The notes beneath the pieces were generated by a model. The model saw only the letters and a list, made by a program, of their open reading frames with translations. It was not told the origin of the DNA and made no database searches. Below, one piece after another: positions 43,943-53,348 of a DNA stretch of 64,000 nt; positions within the stretch are counted from its first letter, which is position 1; each line of letters begins with the position of its first letter. This DNA is from Giardia muris (taxonomy: Eukaryota > Fornicata > Diplomonadida > Hexamitidae), in contig CM016928.1 of the NCBI GenBank assembly GCA_006247105.1, positions 744,001 through 808,000 of the forward strand, read 5' to 3'. The position numbers were made by a program, and so were the translations under genes.

Positions 43943-45337
43943 ATGCAACAGGGCAAGTACTCCAGAAAGGCAATCATCGGGATTGTTGGGATGCTCATCT
44001 TTGGGACCGGGACCATGATCAGTTCGAAGCTGATGCTCGACACAAGCGCATGCCCGATTTACTACGACTGGGAGTACCAGGCGGACTATGAGCCCTGGGC
44101 CCATGGCCAGTGCCCGCCCGAGGTTGTCCGCAAGTTCGAGAAGCCCTGGTTCCAGACGGCCTGCATGTTCGCGGCCATGCTCATCTGCATCTTCGGGTTC
44201 ATTGGAAAGGAACTTTGTGCGAGGCGGAAGGCCCAGCGTCTTGCCGCACGTGCGGCACGCGACACAGAGGTCGCGCTCATCCCAAGCGACGACCCGGAAA
44301 GCACCGAGGTCCCTCAACCCGTCGCCCAAGCTCCTCGTCCGAATCTCAAGTCCTGGGCCTTCTGGAAGCCTTATACGCTCATTGCACTCCCGGCTATCTT
44401 CGACATGATCGCAACATCCGTCATGACCATGGGGCTCATGTACATCGACGTCTCAGTCATGCAAATGCTTCGTGGGACCATGGTCGTCTTCACGTCCGTG
44501 ATGAATGTCCTGTTCATGCGACGGCGCGTTCGTCTCTACCAGTGGGTGGCTATTATTGGGACTGTCACCGCATGTGCACTCGTCGGTGTCTCTTGCATTC
44601 TTAGTTCCGTCGGGTCAACAACAGCTCAGCCATGGAACAAACAACTATTCGGATGCTTCCTTGTTGTCATCTCCCAACTGATTCAGTCTGGTCAGATTGT
44701 CACCGAGGACTTCTTACTGAGTGATATCGACGCAGATCCGCTCCAAATTGTCGGAATGGAAGGCTTCTGGGGCCTTATCGTCACGGTCGTCATCGTCTTC
44801 CCGCTTCTCAAGTGGGGTGTCTCGGGTCCGGACCATGGTTCGAACGAAGACTTTGTGGATACCTTCTACATGATGGTAGATAACCCCATCATCATCCTTT
44901 TCGTCGTCCTCTACTTCGTTTCGATTCTCTTCCTGAACTGGGCTGGCATGATTGTCACTGCAGAGACATCGTCGGTCGTCCGCACGATCTTCGAGGCGAT
45001 CCGTACGGCCGCCATCTGGGTGACAGACCTGCTGATCTACTACGTCTTCGCCCCCAACTCTGTCTATGGCGAGGCCTGGACGACATACTCGTGGCTCCAG
45101 CTCGCGGGCTTCGTCCTCCTGATCTTCTCATCGCAGATGTATAACGGATACTGCAAGTACCCGCGTATCTTCAAGTACGAGTTCCAGGACGACGGGCGCG
45201 TCAAGGGTGTCTTCGCGTGCTGTCCGAAGGTGCTTGCTAGTCTCCAAGAGCGTGACGCGAGACGTGCGGCCCAAGCATCCACAGCCTCTGGGCCCGAGAA
45301 GAACGTCGGAGAGAATCCTGACACAGATAGCACATGA
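43943..45337 (+). CDS. SLC35F6-like drug/metabolite transporter superfamily protein
   Basis: The 464-residue polytopic protein has about nine or ten hydrophobic helices. The N-terminus GIVGMLIFGTGTMISSKLML with a nearby Cys-rich lumenal loop, and the conserved FWKPYTLIALPAIFDMIATSVMTMGLMYIDVSVMQMLRGTMVVFT region, match SLC35F6 family proteins. These belong to the DMT superfamily with nucleotide-sugar transporters and CRT. The likely location is an endomembrane; the substrate cannot be read. A charged cytosolic insert (ARRKAQRLAARAARD) follows the second helix, and the C-terminus is a hydrophilic tail. The stop codon TGA abuts the opposite gene's stop to form TGATCA. Confidence 0.85.
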   Translation: MQQGKYSRKAIIGIVGMLIFGTGTMISSKLMLDTSACPIYYDWEYQADYEPWAHGQCPPEVVRKFEKPWFQTACMFAAMLICIFGFIGKELCARRKAQRLAARAARDTEVALIPSDDPESTEVPQPVAQAPRPNLKSWAFWKPYTLIALPAIFDMIATSVMTMGLMYIDVSVMQMLRGTMVVFTSVMNVLFMRRRVRLYQWVAIIGTVTACALVGVSCILSSVGSTTAQPWNKQLFGCFLVVISQLIQSGQIVTEDFLLSDIDADPLQIVGMEGFWGLIVTVVIVFPLLKWGVSGPDHGSNEDFVDTFYMMVDNPIIILFVVLYFVSILFLNWAGMIVTAETSSVVRTIFEAIRTAAIWVTDLLIYYVFAPNSVYGEAWTTYSWLQLAGFVLLIFSSQMYNGYCKYPRIFKYEFQDDGRVKGVFACCPKVLASLQERDARRAAQASTASGPEKNVGENPDTDST

Positions 45338-45340
45338 TCA
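45335..45340. other. back-to-back stop codons (TGA|TCA)
   Basis: The plus-strand TGA (45335-45337) and minus-strand TGA (45340-45338) are directly adjacent with no spacer, giving the palindrome TGATCA. Each mRNA must end within the other gene's coding region. Confidence 0.8.
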
Positions 45341-48300
45341 CTGTGAATTGATCTTACGACTGTCTCGCATGGCTCGGCGGATGATCCGTACCATCTGAGT
45401 TATCTGTTCTTGATCAAGAGTAGTACTGCCACTGAGTGCGCGTATCGTCGTCTCCCCATGCTCGGCTGCCTCGTAGGGCGCGATCCCTGCGACACATCGG
45501 AAGTTTCCACTGAGTGCTGCAACGGTCAATCCAGTGAACTGCTCACTGGCGTCCTCGTTCTTCCGAACAACTCTTCCGGCCTCAAGTGGGGCGAGTATGT
45601 TCATACAATCCGTGAAACCCCGCTCACACGCAGTCATGAAGGCTGTCATTCCATTCGCATCTATTGATCCGGCCTCAAGCCCCTTGAGCTCTTCGACGAC
45701 GGATACCTTATTCTCCCGGGTTGCTATCATTAGGGCAGTCGTCCCGAAGCGAGTCTTCATGCCATACTCGTACCTCATGAGGAGTCGGACGGCTCGCAGA
45801 TGTCCACAGAATGCCGCTCCCATCAGAGCCGTCTTTCCAATGTTATCTGTCATCTTTGCTTCGCGATCAGCCAAGATCTCAATGCACTCGACGGCGTTCG
45901 TCATCCCGGCTATCATTAAAGCTGTGGCGGGGACGAACTTCCAGTATCGCATCTCAAAGGAGCGACACATCATCCCAGCTTCAGCGTCAACGAGCATCTC
46001 CGCAATTCCCGGCCGATTCCGCTCGCAGGCGAGCATGAGCGCTGTCTGCTGGAGCCGATTGACTCGGCGAGCCTCGTCCAGGAGGTTTGCCGCTGCTTCT
46101 GCGTCTCCGTCGATGACGGCTTGCATGAGCGCGGTGTTCTGATTGACGTTGCTGTCTCGTCGTCGCCGCGGCTTCGGTTCGTTAAGATTCGTTGTGTACT
46201 GTCGCGTTACCGCGTCAACATCACGTCCATCCTGCGTTGGCCCTAGCCGAGGGCTTTCCTCTTGAATGACGAGGAAGTCTTGGCAATCATCTCCGCTGAG
46301 CCTACGCGTGTGGGATCTGACCGGGTCACGCGACGGAGGCTCGGCAACATCCACATGGTCGTGCTGAAGCTGTCGACGGAGAGCGGAGGGCCGTATCGGT
46401 GGGCTTGTCTCCTCATAGGAGTGGCTAAGTGTCATCGAGCTGTAACTACGGTCCTGGGGCAACCGCTGGCGATACGGGATGTTCTCTGTGCCTTGTGATA
46501 GCGTCATGCTGAAGGGGATAGGTGAGGGCTTGATTTCGTTCTCATATCCTACCGAAATGGCAGAAGCTCGTTTCGGGATTCCTCCCACGAGGCGTGGGCC
46601 TTCATTAAGGTCATCGCTTGGTGGAGGTGGGACATACTCGCTACTTTCGGACTCTTCCGCACCGGACGTCACGGGTGGAGGGGGCGCCTTCTCGATAAGA
46701 TTGGGAAGGCTTCCATCGTGCAATGTGTGCTGAGACGCCGAATGTGGGCTCCCACTCGTACGTCTATTGGAGTCACTTGGGTGTCTTCTAGGATCGGAGT
46801 CATCGCTCTCAGTCGTCTCATCGTCGTTAACAATCAAATCGCTCACCCACTCATCGTCATGGACAGAGGCGTTATGCTTGGTAAGAGTTTCCAATAGGTC
46901 GCGAATCCCGCTGTTCGATGTGGTCATTTCAGAGCCCTTATCTGTGCCAGAAACGTCTCCGGACGTCTGGGGCTGAGTATTTCGTACTACAACATCACGA
47001 AGCATCTCGGCAATGTCATGATGCCCGTGCTTAAGTGCGATGTGTATGGGGTCCTCCTTGCAACGAAGTGAGGCAGCATACTGCACACGTAAGCAGTAGG
47101 CCGCAACAAGGTCACCCTCCCGGCAGGCCTGGATAAGCTCTGTTGTAGCCTCCAGTCCTGGTTCCGCATAGTTTCGGAATTGGTATGGTACCGCCTCTGT
47201 CCCTTCAATCGCAGTCAGGCGTTCCGCAAGAGCGTAATGCTTGTTACGGAGAGCAAACTCTATGGCCATGACCCCATCCGCACTGACGTCGCACGCTTCC
47301 CCCTTAATCAGCGCATCAAGCAGCGTGCTTGGAACATTCCACCCACATATCGCCAACTCCATGAGGCATGTGCGACCGCGATTGTTCTGGCGATGGTGCT
47401 CGTATGGCAGCAACGCTCGTACAGCCTCGGTGTGCCCATGCCGCGCGGCAATCATGAGGGCCGTCTCATCGTCTTGAGAGAGAATCCCCCCCTCCTTCGG
47501 GGCAATCACACGCGCGACTTCCGCATGGTTGTATCGTGCAGCAATGTGAAGGGCGGTATTTCCGGCTATATCAGTCCGGCCGGCCTCGTAGTCCAAAAGA
47601 AGTGCTGCGCCATGCGGCTGGTTAAAGCGGGCAGCGATCATAAGCGCGGTCCGTTGTGCATGAGTAACCATTGTGGCCTCGGACACCAGCAGCATCTGCA
47701 TGATTTGGAGGTTTCCGAGGCGTGTCGCAATCATGAGCGCTGTGATTCCGTGGTTATCGACGATCCGCGCCTCATGGGGTGCAAGAATCGCCGCCGCGTC
47801 GAGAAAGTTCGTCTCTGTCGCATACATCAGTGCCGTGCGCCCTTGCGCATTCTGTACTCCCTTTTCGGCCCCAACAAGCGCCTGGACGTCCTCAATACTC
47901 TTGTCAAGAACGGCATTCATCAGGTCAGAGTTGCTGTTCAGAGTCTCCTCGTCGATCTCCAGGTATGATCGCAGTAATGCACATGTATCGCTCTGCGTCG
48001 AGATCTCTTCGGTGGGGTCTGTGCGGTCACCGACCTGTGTGCGTGAGCCTGAGAACTTAAAAGAGTCACTGACATGTGGGTATGAACGTTCCATCCCTGA
48101 AAGCCCGACTTGGCTCAACTGCATCGAGGCAGGGACCTCGGAGCGTTCAGTCTGTTGGAGATGCATGACGGATCCACCAGTCCTTCTCTCTATCGGGTCC
48201 ATGTGGACAACCGTGCTTGCATGTTCGCCATAGTCGACACTGGGACTTAACGACGGCTTTGAAGGAGGATCTTCGTATGGAATATGCGGCTCTTCACGAG

Positions 48301-49435
48301 GTGCTGTGGCGTTATCTAAGTCGCGTGGATTTCCTGGGACTTGAGTCTTAGCTCCATGACGGTCTGTGACAGTGTCATGGAGTGCGTTGGGGGTCAAACT
48401 CCGGGTCGAGCGGTCATGTGCGGAGACGGTTTTCCCCCGTGGGGTGTTCGACCGCGTGTTCATAGGAGAGAGTGTGACATGGCGATGAATATTCTGAAGC
48501 TGCCTTCTCAAGGCTTCAATCTCGGCGTTGTTGTGCTGCAGCTTTCGTACTATAATTTCGACGAGATTTGCTGGGATCCCGAGTCCACGGAGGGAGAGAA
48601 GCTGCCGGATCCCTTGTATCCCTAATTGGTGATCAATGTCGCATACACTTTGCTCAATCGGTAAGCGAGGAGACCGCGCATCCGACCCACGCCGATACAC
48701 GAGGCTTGGACTATGTCCACGCGAGGCTGTGAGGCTTCTACTCTTCTGGGACGCCCCACTCCGACGGAGATGCTCGTCTGACGAATACTCAGTATAAGTC
48801 GCAACGTGTGGCACCTCCGGTCCCGGTCGTGGAGCAGCGACTGGGGCCATGTTCGGCGTAGTCTCTGCTGATGGCGGGAGGCTCCCATATGTGTCTCTGA
48901 TTGCCATCAGCCGTTCCGCAAGCGCGTTCATCCCTTTTCCCCGCGCGATCATCACTGCTTGACTCAAGCACTTCTGCTGTACCTCTGGAATCCCCACCAG
49001 CATGTTTGCGATCGGAAGGTTGTCACACTGGATTGCGTAGTCCAGGGCCGTGCGACCAAAGGCGTCTCGCTGCGCAGGATGGTGCGCCGCGACGATGCGC
49101 GCACACTTCAGCTGCCCAGCTTGCGCGGCTAGAATCAGTGGTGTCCTTCCGTTCCCTAGTTTGATGAGACCTTCACGCTTCACGAGCAGCTTACACGCCG
49201 CAGCGTTTCCGATCGAGGCTGCAATCCCCAGGGCGGTCAGTCCATCTGAAGAGAGGATACACGACTCATGTGGGGTAAGGAGTGCTACCAGCTCACTGTT
49301 GAAAGCCCGGGTGGCGACCATCAGTGCAGTCTCGCCCGCGGCATTGTAAAGCCGTGCGCACGAAGGGATGAGGGCGCGGACGCGCTCCTCGTTTCCTGCC
49401 GTGACAGCATCGAACCAAACATCTGTCTGCGCCAT
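45338..49435 (-). CDS. giant ankyrin-repeat protein (protein 21.1 family)
   Basis: The 1,365-residue protein starts MAQTDVWFDAVTAGNEERV, the WF(D/E)A cap of the local ankyrin genes. Three ankyrin blocks are visible: about residues 15-190, 480-800 and 1,090-1,330. They have many GxTALMxAx cores (GETALMVAT, GRTALMYAT, GITALMIAT, GNTALHIAA, DETALMIAA, GKTALMGAA, GTTALMIAT). Disordered Ser/Thr/Pro-rich linkers separate them, with a short coiled coil near 290-320. The loop FEMRYWKFVPATALM near 1,155 corresponds to unusual long loops in the genes at 8200 and 18396. No catalytic domain is present; a scaffold role is inferred. Start 49435 is favoured by CCAAAAAATG over the in-frame 49495. Confidence 0.92.
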   Translation of the reverse strand: MAQTDVWFDAVTAGNEERVRALIPSCARLYNAAGETALMVATRAFNSELVALLTPHESCILSSDGLTALGIAASIGNAAACKLLVKREGLIKLGNGRTPLILAAQAGQLKCARIVAAHHPAQRDAFGRTALDYAIQCDNLPIANMLVGIPEVQQKCLSQAVMIARGKGMNALAERLMAIRDTYGSLPPSAETTPNMAPVAAPRPGPEVPHVATYTEYSSDEHLRRSGASQKSRSLTASRGHSPSLVYRRGSDARSPRLPIEQSVCDIDHQLGIQGIRQLLSLRGLGIPANLVEIIVRKLQHNNAEIEALRRQLQNIHRHVTLSPMNTRSNTPRGKTVSAHDRSTRSLTPNALHDTVTDRHGAKTQVPGNPRDLDNATAPREEPHIPYEDPPSKPSLSPSVDYGEHASTVVHMDPIERRTGGSVMHLQQTERSEVPASMQLSQVGLSGMERSYPHVSDSFKFSGSRTQVGDRTDPTEEISTQSDTCALLRSYLEIDEETLNSNSDLMNAVLDKSIEDVQALVGAEKGVQNAQGRTALMYATETNFLDAAAILAPHEARIVDNHGITALMIATRLGNLQIMQMLLVSEATMVTHAQRTALMIAARFNQPHGAALLLDYEAGRTDIAGNTALHIAARYNHAEVARVIAPKEGGILSQDDETALMIAARHGHTEAVRALLPYEHHRQNNRGRTCLMELAICGWNVPSTLLDALIKGEACDVSADGVMAIEFALRNKHYALAERLTAIEGTEAVPYQFRNYAEPGLEATTELIQACREGDLVAAYCLRVQYAASLRCKEDPIHIALKHGHHDIAEMLRDVVVRNTQPQTSGDVSGTDKGSEMTTSNSGIRDLLETLTKHNASVHDDEWVSDLIVNDDETTESDDSDPRRHPSDSNRRTSGSPHSASQHTLHDGSLPNLIEKAPPPPVTSGAEESESSEYVPPPPSDDLNEGPRLVGGIPKRASAISVGYENEIKPSPIPFSMTLSQGTENIPYRQRLPQDRSYSSMTLSHSYEETSPPIRPSALRRQLQHDHVDVAEPPSRDPVRSHTRRLSGDDCQDFLVIQEESPRLGPTQDGRDVDAVTRQYTTNLNEPKPRRRRDSNVNQNTALMQAVIDGDAEAAANLLDEARRVNRLQQTALMLACERNRPGIAEMLVDAEAGMMCRSFEMRYWKFVPATALMIAGMTNAVECIEILADREAKMTDNIGKTALMGAAFCGHLRAVRLLMRYEYGMKTRFGTTALMIATRENKVSVVEELKGLEAGSIDANGMTAFMTACERGFTDCMNILAPLEAGRVVRKNEDASEQFTGLTVAALSGNFRCVAGIAPYEAAEHGETTIRALSGSTTLDQEQITQMVRIIRRAMRDSRKINSQ

Positions 49436-49445
49436 TTTTTGGATG
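49433..49445. promoter_or_regulatory. 13-base divergent start cassette CATTTTTTGGATG (ankyrin / cullin-like genes)
   Basis: It is identical to the cassette at 41248-41260 and joins an unrelated gene pair. The spacer is seven bases, TTTTTGG. Confidence 0.65.
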
Positions 49446-51806
49446 CCACCCTCGTCCACGGTCTCATCCACGGTCCCAGCGTCCGAGGATATCATCGACC
49501 GGTTTGTCCGGGGTGTTGATCGCAGTCCCGAGCCTATCCAGGCTCTTACCGCAGCAAGCCATCAAAACTTGTCAAGTCCATCTTTGGGACGCACCCTATC
49601 CCATGTATCCTTGCAGGTGGCACAGGCGATCACCGAAAGGAAGCTACAAGCTCCCAGAGGTATTATCCTGCCACTGATCAGGAACGTCATCATTGCCGCC
49701 TCTTGGCTCGAGGTCGATAGGAGTGAGTCTCTAGACTTACTCGTAACCATTGGGGCGGCGTTCACGGGAGAAAACGCCCGATGGTATCGACAGTGTTGCG
49801 TCCACCTTGCCTTTGAGCTCTATGTGCTCACTCAACATGTCCAAGGGCCGCATAACAATACTCTTGGAAGTATAAATAAGAAGGAGGTATGGCAACTGCT
49901 TCAGCTCTGCGTCCGGAGAGACCTTGGGGTTGAGTCTGAGAACGTGGTGGCTGAACTGAACATAATCCTACGTGAATATGCACCTCAAGGTGCCATTACG
50001 GGATCCCACCTCGTCCAGGCCTCTATTTTACTGAATACGTGCCTCGAGATCGAAAACCTCTATGGCATCGACTTTCTAGCGGCACGAACGCCTTCACTTT
50101 TCTATGCAGAATACAAGGATCCTCTTTGGCTGGAACCATCGGAACAGACCCCCATTTCGGTCATCGTCTACGACCTTATTGCTAAAGATATGAATCTCGT
50201 GGCTTCTTATCTTAATCTTCTCTTTGTAGCTCCCACACCCCTTCAGAAGATCACGAATCTCGTAGAATATTTAGCTTGTAAGGAACCTAATGCTTTGACA
50301 CGGTCTGATCCACGTTGGAATCCGTTTTTGGTCATTGGGTCCTATGGGAGAACTAAGACCGGGTCCCAACTGCTGGTCTTAATGCGACAATGCGCCTTGC
50401 GTCAAATCTTGAAGGGGCCACGATACATGTATCTGGAGCCCATTGCAGATATGGAGGCCTTCCATGCTCTTATCCCTAGTACTATGGCCGCAGGCCTATT
50501 GGAGCACGCAGTGGATAGCACCCTACGTTGCATCTACCTGGGCCTACAACGAGCTGGCTCTCAGGAGAATGTAGGCACCATCATAGATGAGGTACATGAC
50601 CATTCCATCCCACACGTTGAACGCCTCACAACGTGCCTTCTTGAGTACAAGAAGGTGGGTTCCATCAATCAGGGACTGGCAGAGGCGCTTATAGCCTCGC
50701 AACACGCACGTCTCGTCGAGTTCCTTCGTGTCACTTGCGAAGTCCCTGTAGCACATGCACGTGAGCGCCTCTATTCATATGCTTTGGCAATGGAGAACGA
50801 TATGCTCGATATCCTCCGAGCCATTTGCCGTACAGATGGCCTTGCGACCGACTGTTTCGATAAAGCAGCGATCGATATCAAAACGTGTTATCGACTACTA
50901 CTCGAGGATGGAGACACCCAGAGTCTTGTGTCACCCTATTGCGTAGTTGTGAGCAATAGACCACATCCTTTGGCATGTTCCATAACCTTTTCCACCCTTC
51001 CGGGATTAAACTTAGCCTTTAAGGAAAGGACGGCCTCGGTCCTGGTCGGCAAGTGCATATCTGTCGCGCCCGAGACACTCATAAAGTTCAAGTATGCTCT
51101 TCAGGACTTCAGTATCGTCATTCGGACTAATACCATTGTTTATCTTCTCCTCCTTGTGGTTGACAAGCTGTTGTGGGACTCGAAGGCGCAGCCCCTCTGT
51201 TTGAATCATATAGTGCGTGAGTTCTGCGCCACATACGAGCTGAAGGGAGAGCTCTTCGAGCGTGAGACCCTTTTCCGTCTTATCGTTGCACTGTGCCTCG
51301 AAATCCCCATCTATTCTCTTAGTCAGGCGAGCTTACCAACGAGTTCTGAGGACTACACGCAAGGATTTGTAACTGATCTCGAAGCATTGGGGACTATCAT
51401 CTCTTGCTTCTCGATAGAGGAGATCCATGGACAAGAGGTCCTTAAGAGGCTGAATACCCTCTTCTTATATCGTAACCCGGTCTTTGGCAAGGTCATTGAG
51501 GCCATGCGCAGCCAAGCACTACCCTGTTATGGGCGTTCCGATGACTGTTTCACCCTTGACTTCAAGGAATATCTACGATCCGAAGAGACACTAGAGACGA
51601 CTCGGAAGGTAGGTGATGCTAATGGGGAGGATAATTCACTTAGAATCCGATCACAGGTCATGAGGCTGATAAAGGAAAGGAGTCGTACACTTCAGGAACT
51701 GACTCGGCTCATTAATCCCAACACTCAATTGCAAAGAGTTCTGGAGGGTCTCGTGGAGATGGGGCAGCTCGAGCGCTTGACCACCGGGGAATATGCGTAC
51801 AGTTAG
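49443..51806 (+). CDS. cullin-like protein
   Basis: The 787-residue protein has the size and helical content of a cullin. The C-terminal winged helix reads RSQVMRLIKERSRTLQELTRL, then LQRVLEGLVEMGQLERL and TTGEYAYS. This matches the cullin Nedd8-domain layout 'IVRIMK.RK.L.H..L......... I...I..LIE+.YLER'. The Lys in RLIKER aligns with the neddylation lysine. The preceding domain (about 510-640) has FERETLFRLIVALCLEI in the position of the cullin-homology strand region but is divergent. Cullins scaffold RING ubiquitin ligases. APC2 is the alternative. Start 49443 is set by the shared cassette; no other Met occurs before the conserved helices. Confidence 0.62.
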   Translation: MPPSSTVSSTVPASEDIIDRFVRGVDRSPEPIQALTAASHQNLSSPSLGRTLSHVSLQVAQAITERKLQAPRGIILPLIRNVIIAASWLEVDRSESLDLLVTIGAAFTGENARWYRQCCVHLAFELYVLTQHVQGPHNNTLGSINKKEVWQLLQLCVRRDLGVESENVVAELNIILREYAPQGAITGSHLVQASILLNTCLEIENLYGIDFLAARTPSLFYAEYKDPLWLEPSEQTPISVIVYDLIAKDMNLVASYLNLLFVAPTPLQKITNLVEYLACKEPNALTRSDPRWNPFLVIGSYGRTKTGSQLLVLMRQCALRQILKGPRYMYLEPIADMEAFHALIPSTMAAGLLEHAVDSTLRCIYLGLQRAGSQENVGTIIDEVHDHSIPHVERLTTCLLEYKKVGSINQGLAEALIASQHARLVEFLRVTCEVPVAHARERLYSYALAMENDMLDILRAICRTDGLATDCFDKAAIDIKTCYRLLLEDGDTQSLVSPYCVVVSNRPHPLACSITFSTLPGLNLAFKERTASVLVGKCISVAPETLIKFKYALQDFSIVIRTNTIVYLLLLVVDKLLWDSKAQPLCLNHIVREFCATYELKGELFERETLFRLIVALCLEIPIYSLSQASLPTSSEDYTQGFVTDLEALGTIISCFSIEEIHGQEVLKRLNTLFLYRNPVFGKVIEAMRSQALPCYGRSDDCFTLDFKEYLRSEETLETTRKVGDANGEDNSLRIRSQVMRLIKERSRTLQELTRLINPNTQLQRVLEGLVEMGQLERLTTGEYAYS

Positions 51807-51827
51807 GGCAATAATCCTGATAATTTC

Positions 51828-52730
51828 ATGCTAGGAAGCGTCTTAGCAGACCGATACGAGGTCCTAGGAGTTCTAGGTAAAGGGGCACTTTACGTGGTCT
51901 ACCGTGCACGCCCTCTCGTCGAGCATCGAGAGGTCGCTGTCAAACGGGCGTCGCTTGGGCGGTACACGTCTGAGAGCAGTCGAGGTGCTCTAGCAGACGT
52001 TATCGTAATGCAAGCACTTCGAAGTCCATGGATTATTGAGTCATCAGCGGCATATCTTCACCAGACGTCCAGGATCCTAACGGTTGAGGTTCCCATATAC
52101 CAATTTACCCTTACTGAAGTCAGAACTCTCTATTTGCGTCAGCACGGATCAATATCCGCACGGGTCTGGCTTAGAGTCGCCCATGCCATCCTTAACGCCC
52201 TTGTATACCTACACAACCTCTCCAGAAGCGCGGGAAGGTTTCGAAGACCGCAATTCTTGGATCTTGTTGTAGACCTGACAAGTATTGATGTTGTTAGAGG
52301 GAAAGAAATATGGGACCAGCTACAAGGGGTCAAGCAGCTTTGCCACGGAGACATCAAGCCAACAAACGTCATGGTCAACCTTCAAGAGGACCTTCTATCT
52401 TTCCAGAGCATCGTACTCATAGACTTTACATCGTGCTCCTTGGGCGACAGTAGGGCATATAGCCCCGCATACTCGTTACCCGGTAGAGACCGACGCCCAC
52501 CCATTCCAATGGATGACATTTGGGGCTTAAGATGCACTCTATCGGAGCTAGCGACCGGCAAGCCCGATGCCTCAATAGCCGAAGTCCTAGAACGACTGCA
52601 CCCACAAGGGCGAGAGGAACAGCAGACGATCGCGTCCATTATGGGTTGCATCCATCGATTGGTACGCAAGGCCACCGATGGGTCACATGACGGCACAGAA
52701 GCGGCAGCGAGTCTTCTTCGCTTCTTTTAG
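51828..52730 (+). CDS. divergent NEK-like protein kinase
   Basis: The 300-residue protein is a stand-alone kinase domain. The glycine loop is reduced to VLGKGALYVVYRA, the ATP lysine is in VAVKRAS (~39), and the catalytic loop HGDIKPTNVMV keeps the Asp, Lys and Asn with Gly for Arg. The magnesium motif reads IDFTS (DFT instead of DFG), and no clear APE follows, since YSLPGRD occupies the site. Catalytic residues are thus mostly kept but the activation segment is abnormal, so activity is uncertain. Family assignment to the expanded Giardia NEKs is tentative. It follows the cullin-like gene by 21 bases. Its last 48 bases overlap the opposite Ykt6 gene and run antisense to the Ykt6 prenylation motif. 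Confidence 0.8.
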   Translation: MLGSVLADRYEVLGVLGKGALYVVYRARPLVEHREVAVKRASLGRYTSESSRGALADVIVMQALRSPWIIESSAAYLHQTSRILTVEVPIYQFTLTEVRTLYLRQHGSISARVWLRVAHAILNALVYLHNLSRSAGRFRRPQFLDLVVDLTSIDVVRGKEIWDQLQGVKQLCHGDIKPTNVMVNLQEDLLSFQSIVLIDFTSCSLGDSRAYSPAYSLPGRDRRPPIPMDDIWGLRCTLSELATGKPDASIAEVLERLHPQGREEQQTIASIMGCIHRLVRKATDGSHDGTEAAASLLRFF

Positions 52731-53330
52731 GAACAGCTTTGACGCCGCCGAGAGGTCGTCAGACCGCTTGAGAATGTCGTCGAGCTGCTGTCCGCGTTCC
52801 ATCATCTTCTCTAGGTTCATGCAGGCGATGTTGCGCGTCTCATCCAGGTCTGCCTTGAGCTGGACGAGCTGGTCGCTCTTCTCCGGCGTCTGAGCCTCGA
52901 CTATAAGTGTGGTTAAAGAAGGTGAACCCCCATCAACTTTTGGGGCGACAGCATCGTCACTTATGTTGAGGACACGTGGCCCTGCCCCTACCGCCAGCTC
53001 AAGCATCTGCTTCAAATAATAGCCAGCATACCGAACGGGATAACTCTCACTTGCGGCGAGAACAGCTGTCGTCCCCGAGTCGTTCTTGAGGCCGTAGACA
53101 CAATACTGCACGTCCTGGTTAACCCCTGCCTTGACCATCTTCCCAGGCTGAAGACTAACGGCGACGGAGCGGGCTGAAAAGCGAAGGATCTCCTTCGCCG
53201 AGTTCCGGACGACGACGTTGAGGCTCGAGACGTCGTGGGCGGCGGCCAGGAAGACAACACCTTTCTCGGGGTTCGCGGGGGCGGGGACGTCGCGGAGCAA
53301 GGCCATGTACAGCACGGCGTACGGGGCCAT
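52683..53330 (-). CDS. R-SNARE Ykt6-like (longin domain, prenylated C-terminus)
   Basis: The 215-residue protein has an N-terminal longin domain (about 1-120, VLYMALLRDV at the start and YYLKQMLEL near its end). A SNARE helix spans about 148-205: QLKADLDETRNIACMNLEKMMERGQQLDDIL, with the zero-layer Arg in MERGQQL (~178), followed by SAASKLFLKEAKK. This closely follows Ykt6 (LDET...L.RGEKLD.L...S..L...S..F...AKK). The end CRFCAVM has a CaaX box (CAVM, Met end typical for farnesylation) plus an upstream Cys that could be palmitoylated, as in Ykt6. There is no transmembrane helix. Ykt6 works in ER-Golgi and endosomal fusion. The ATG is 15 bases from the divergent Rpt4 start. Confidence 0.9.
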   Translation of the reverse strand: MAPYAVLYMALLRDVPAPANPEKGVVFLAAAHDVSSLNVVVRNSAKEILRFSARSVAVSLQPGKMVKAGVNQDVQYCVYGLKNDSGTTAVLAASESYPVRYAGYYLKQMLELAVGAGPRVLNISDDAVAPKVDGGSPSLTTLIVEAQTPEKSDQLVQLKADLDETRNIACMNLEKMMERGQQLDDILKRSDDLSAASKLFLKEAKKTRCRFCAVM

Positions 53331-53348
53331 TCCTCTCTTTTAAAAATG
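53328..53348. promoter_or_regulatory. 15-base divergent promoter between Ykt6 and Rpt4
   Basis: CAT-TCCTCTCTTTTAAAA-ATG. The TTTTAAAA core is palindromic and abuts the Rpt4 ATG, so it could serve both directions. Confidence 0.5.
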
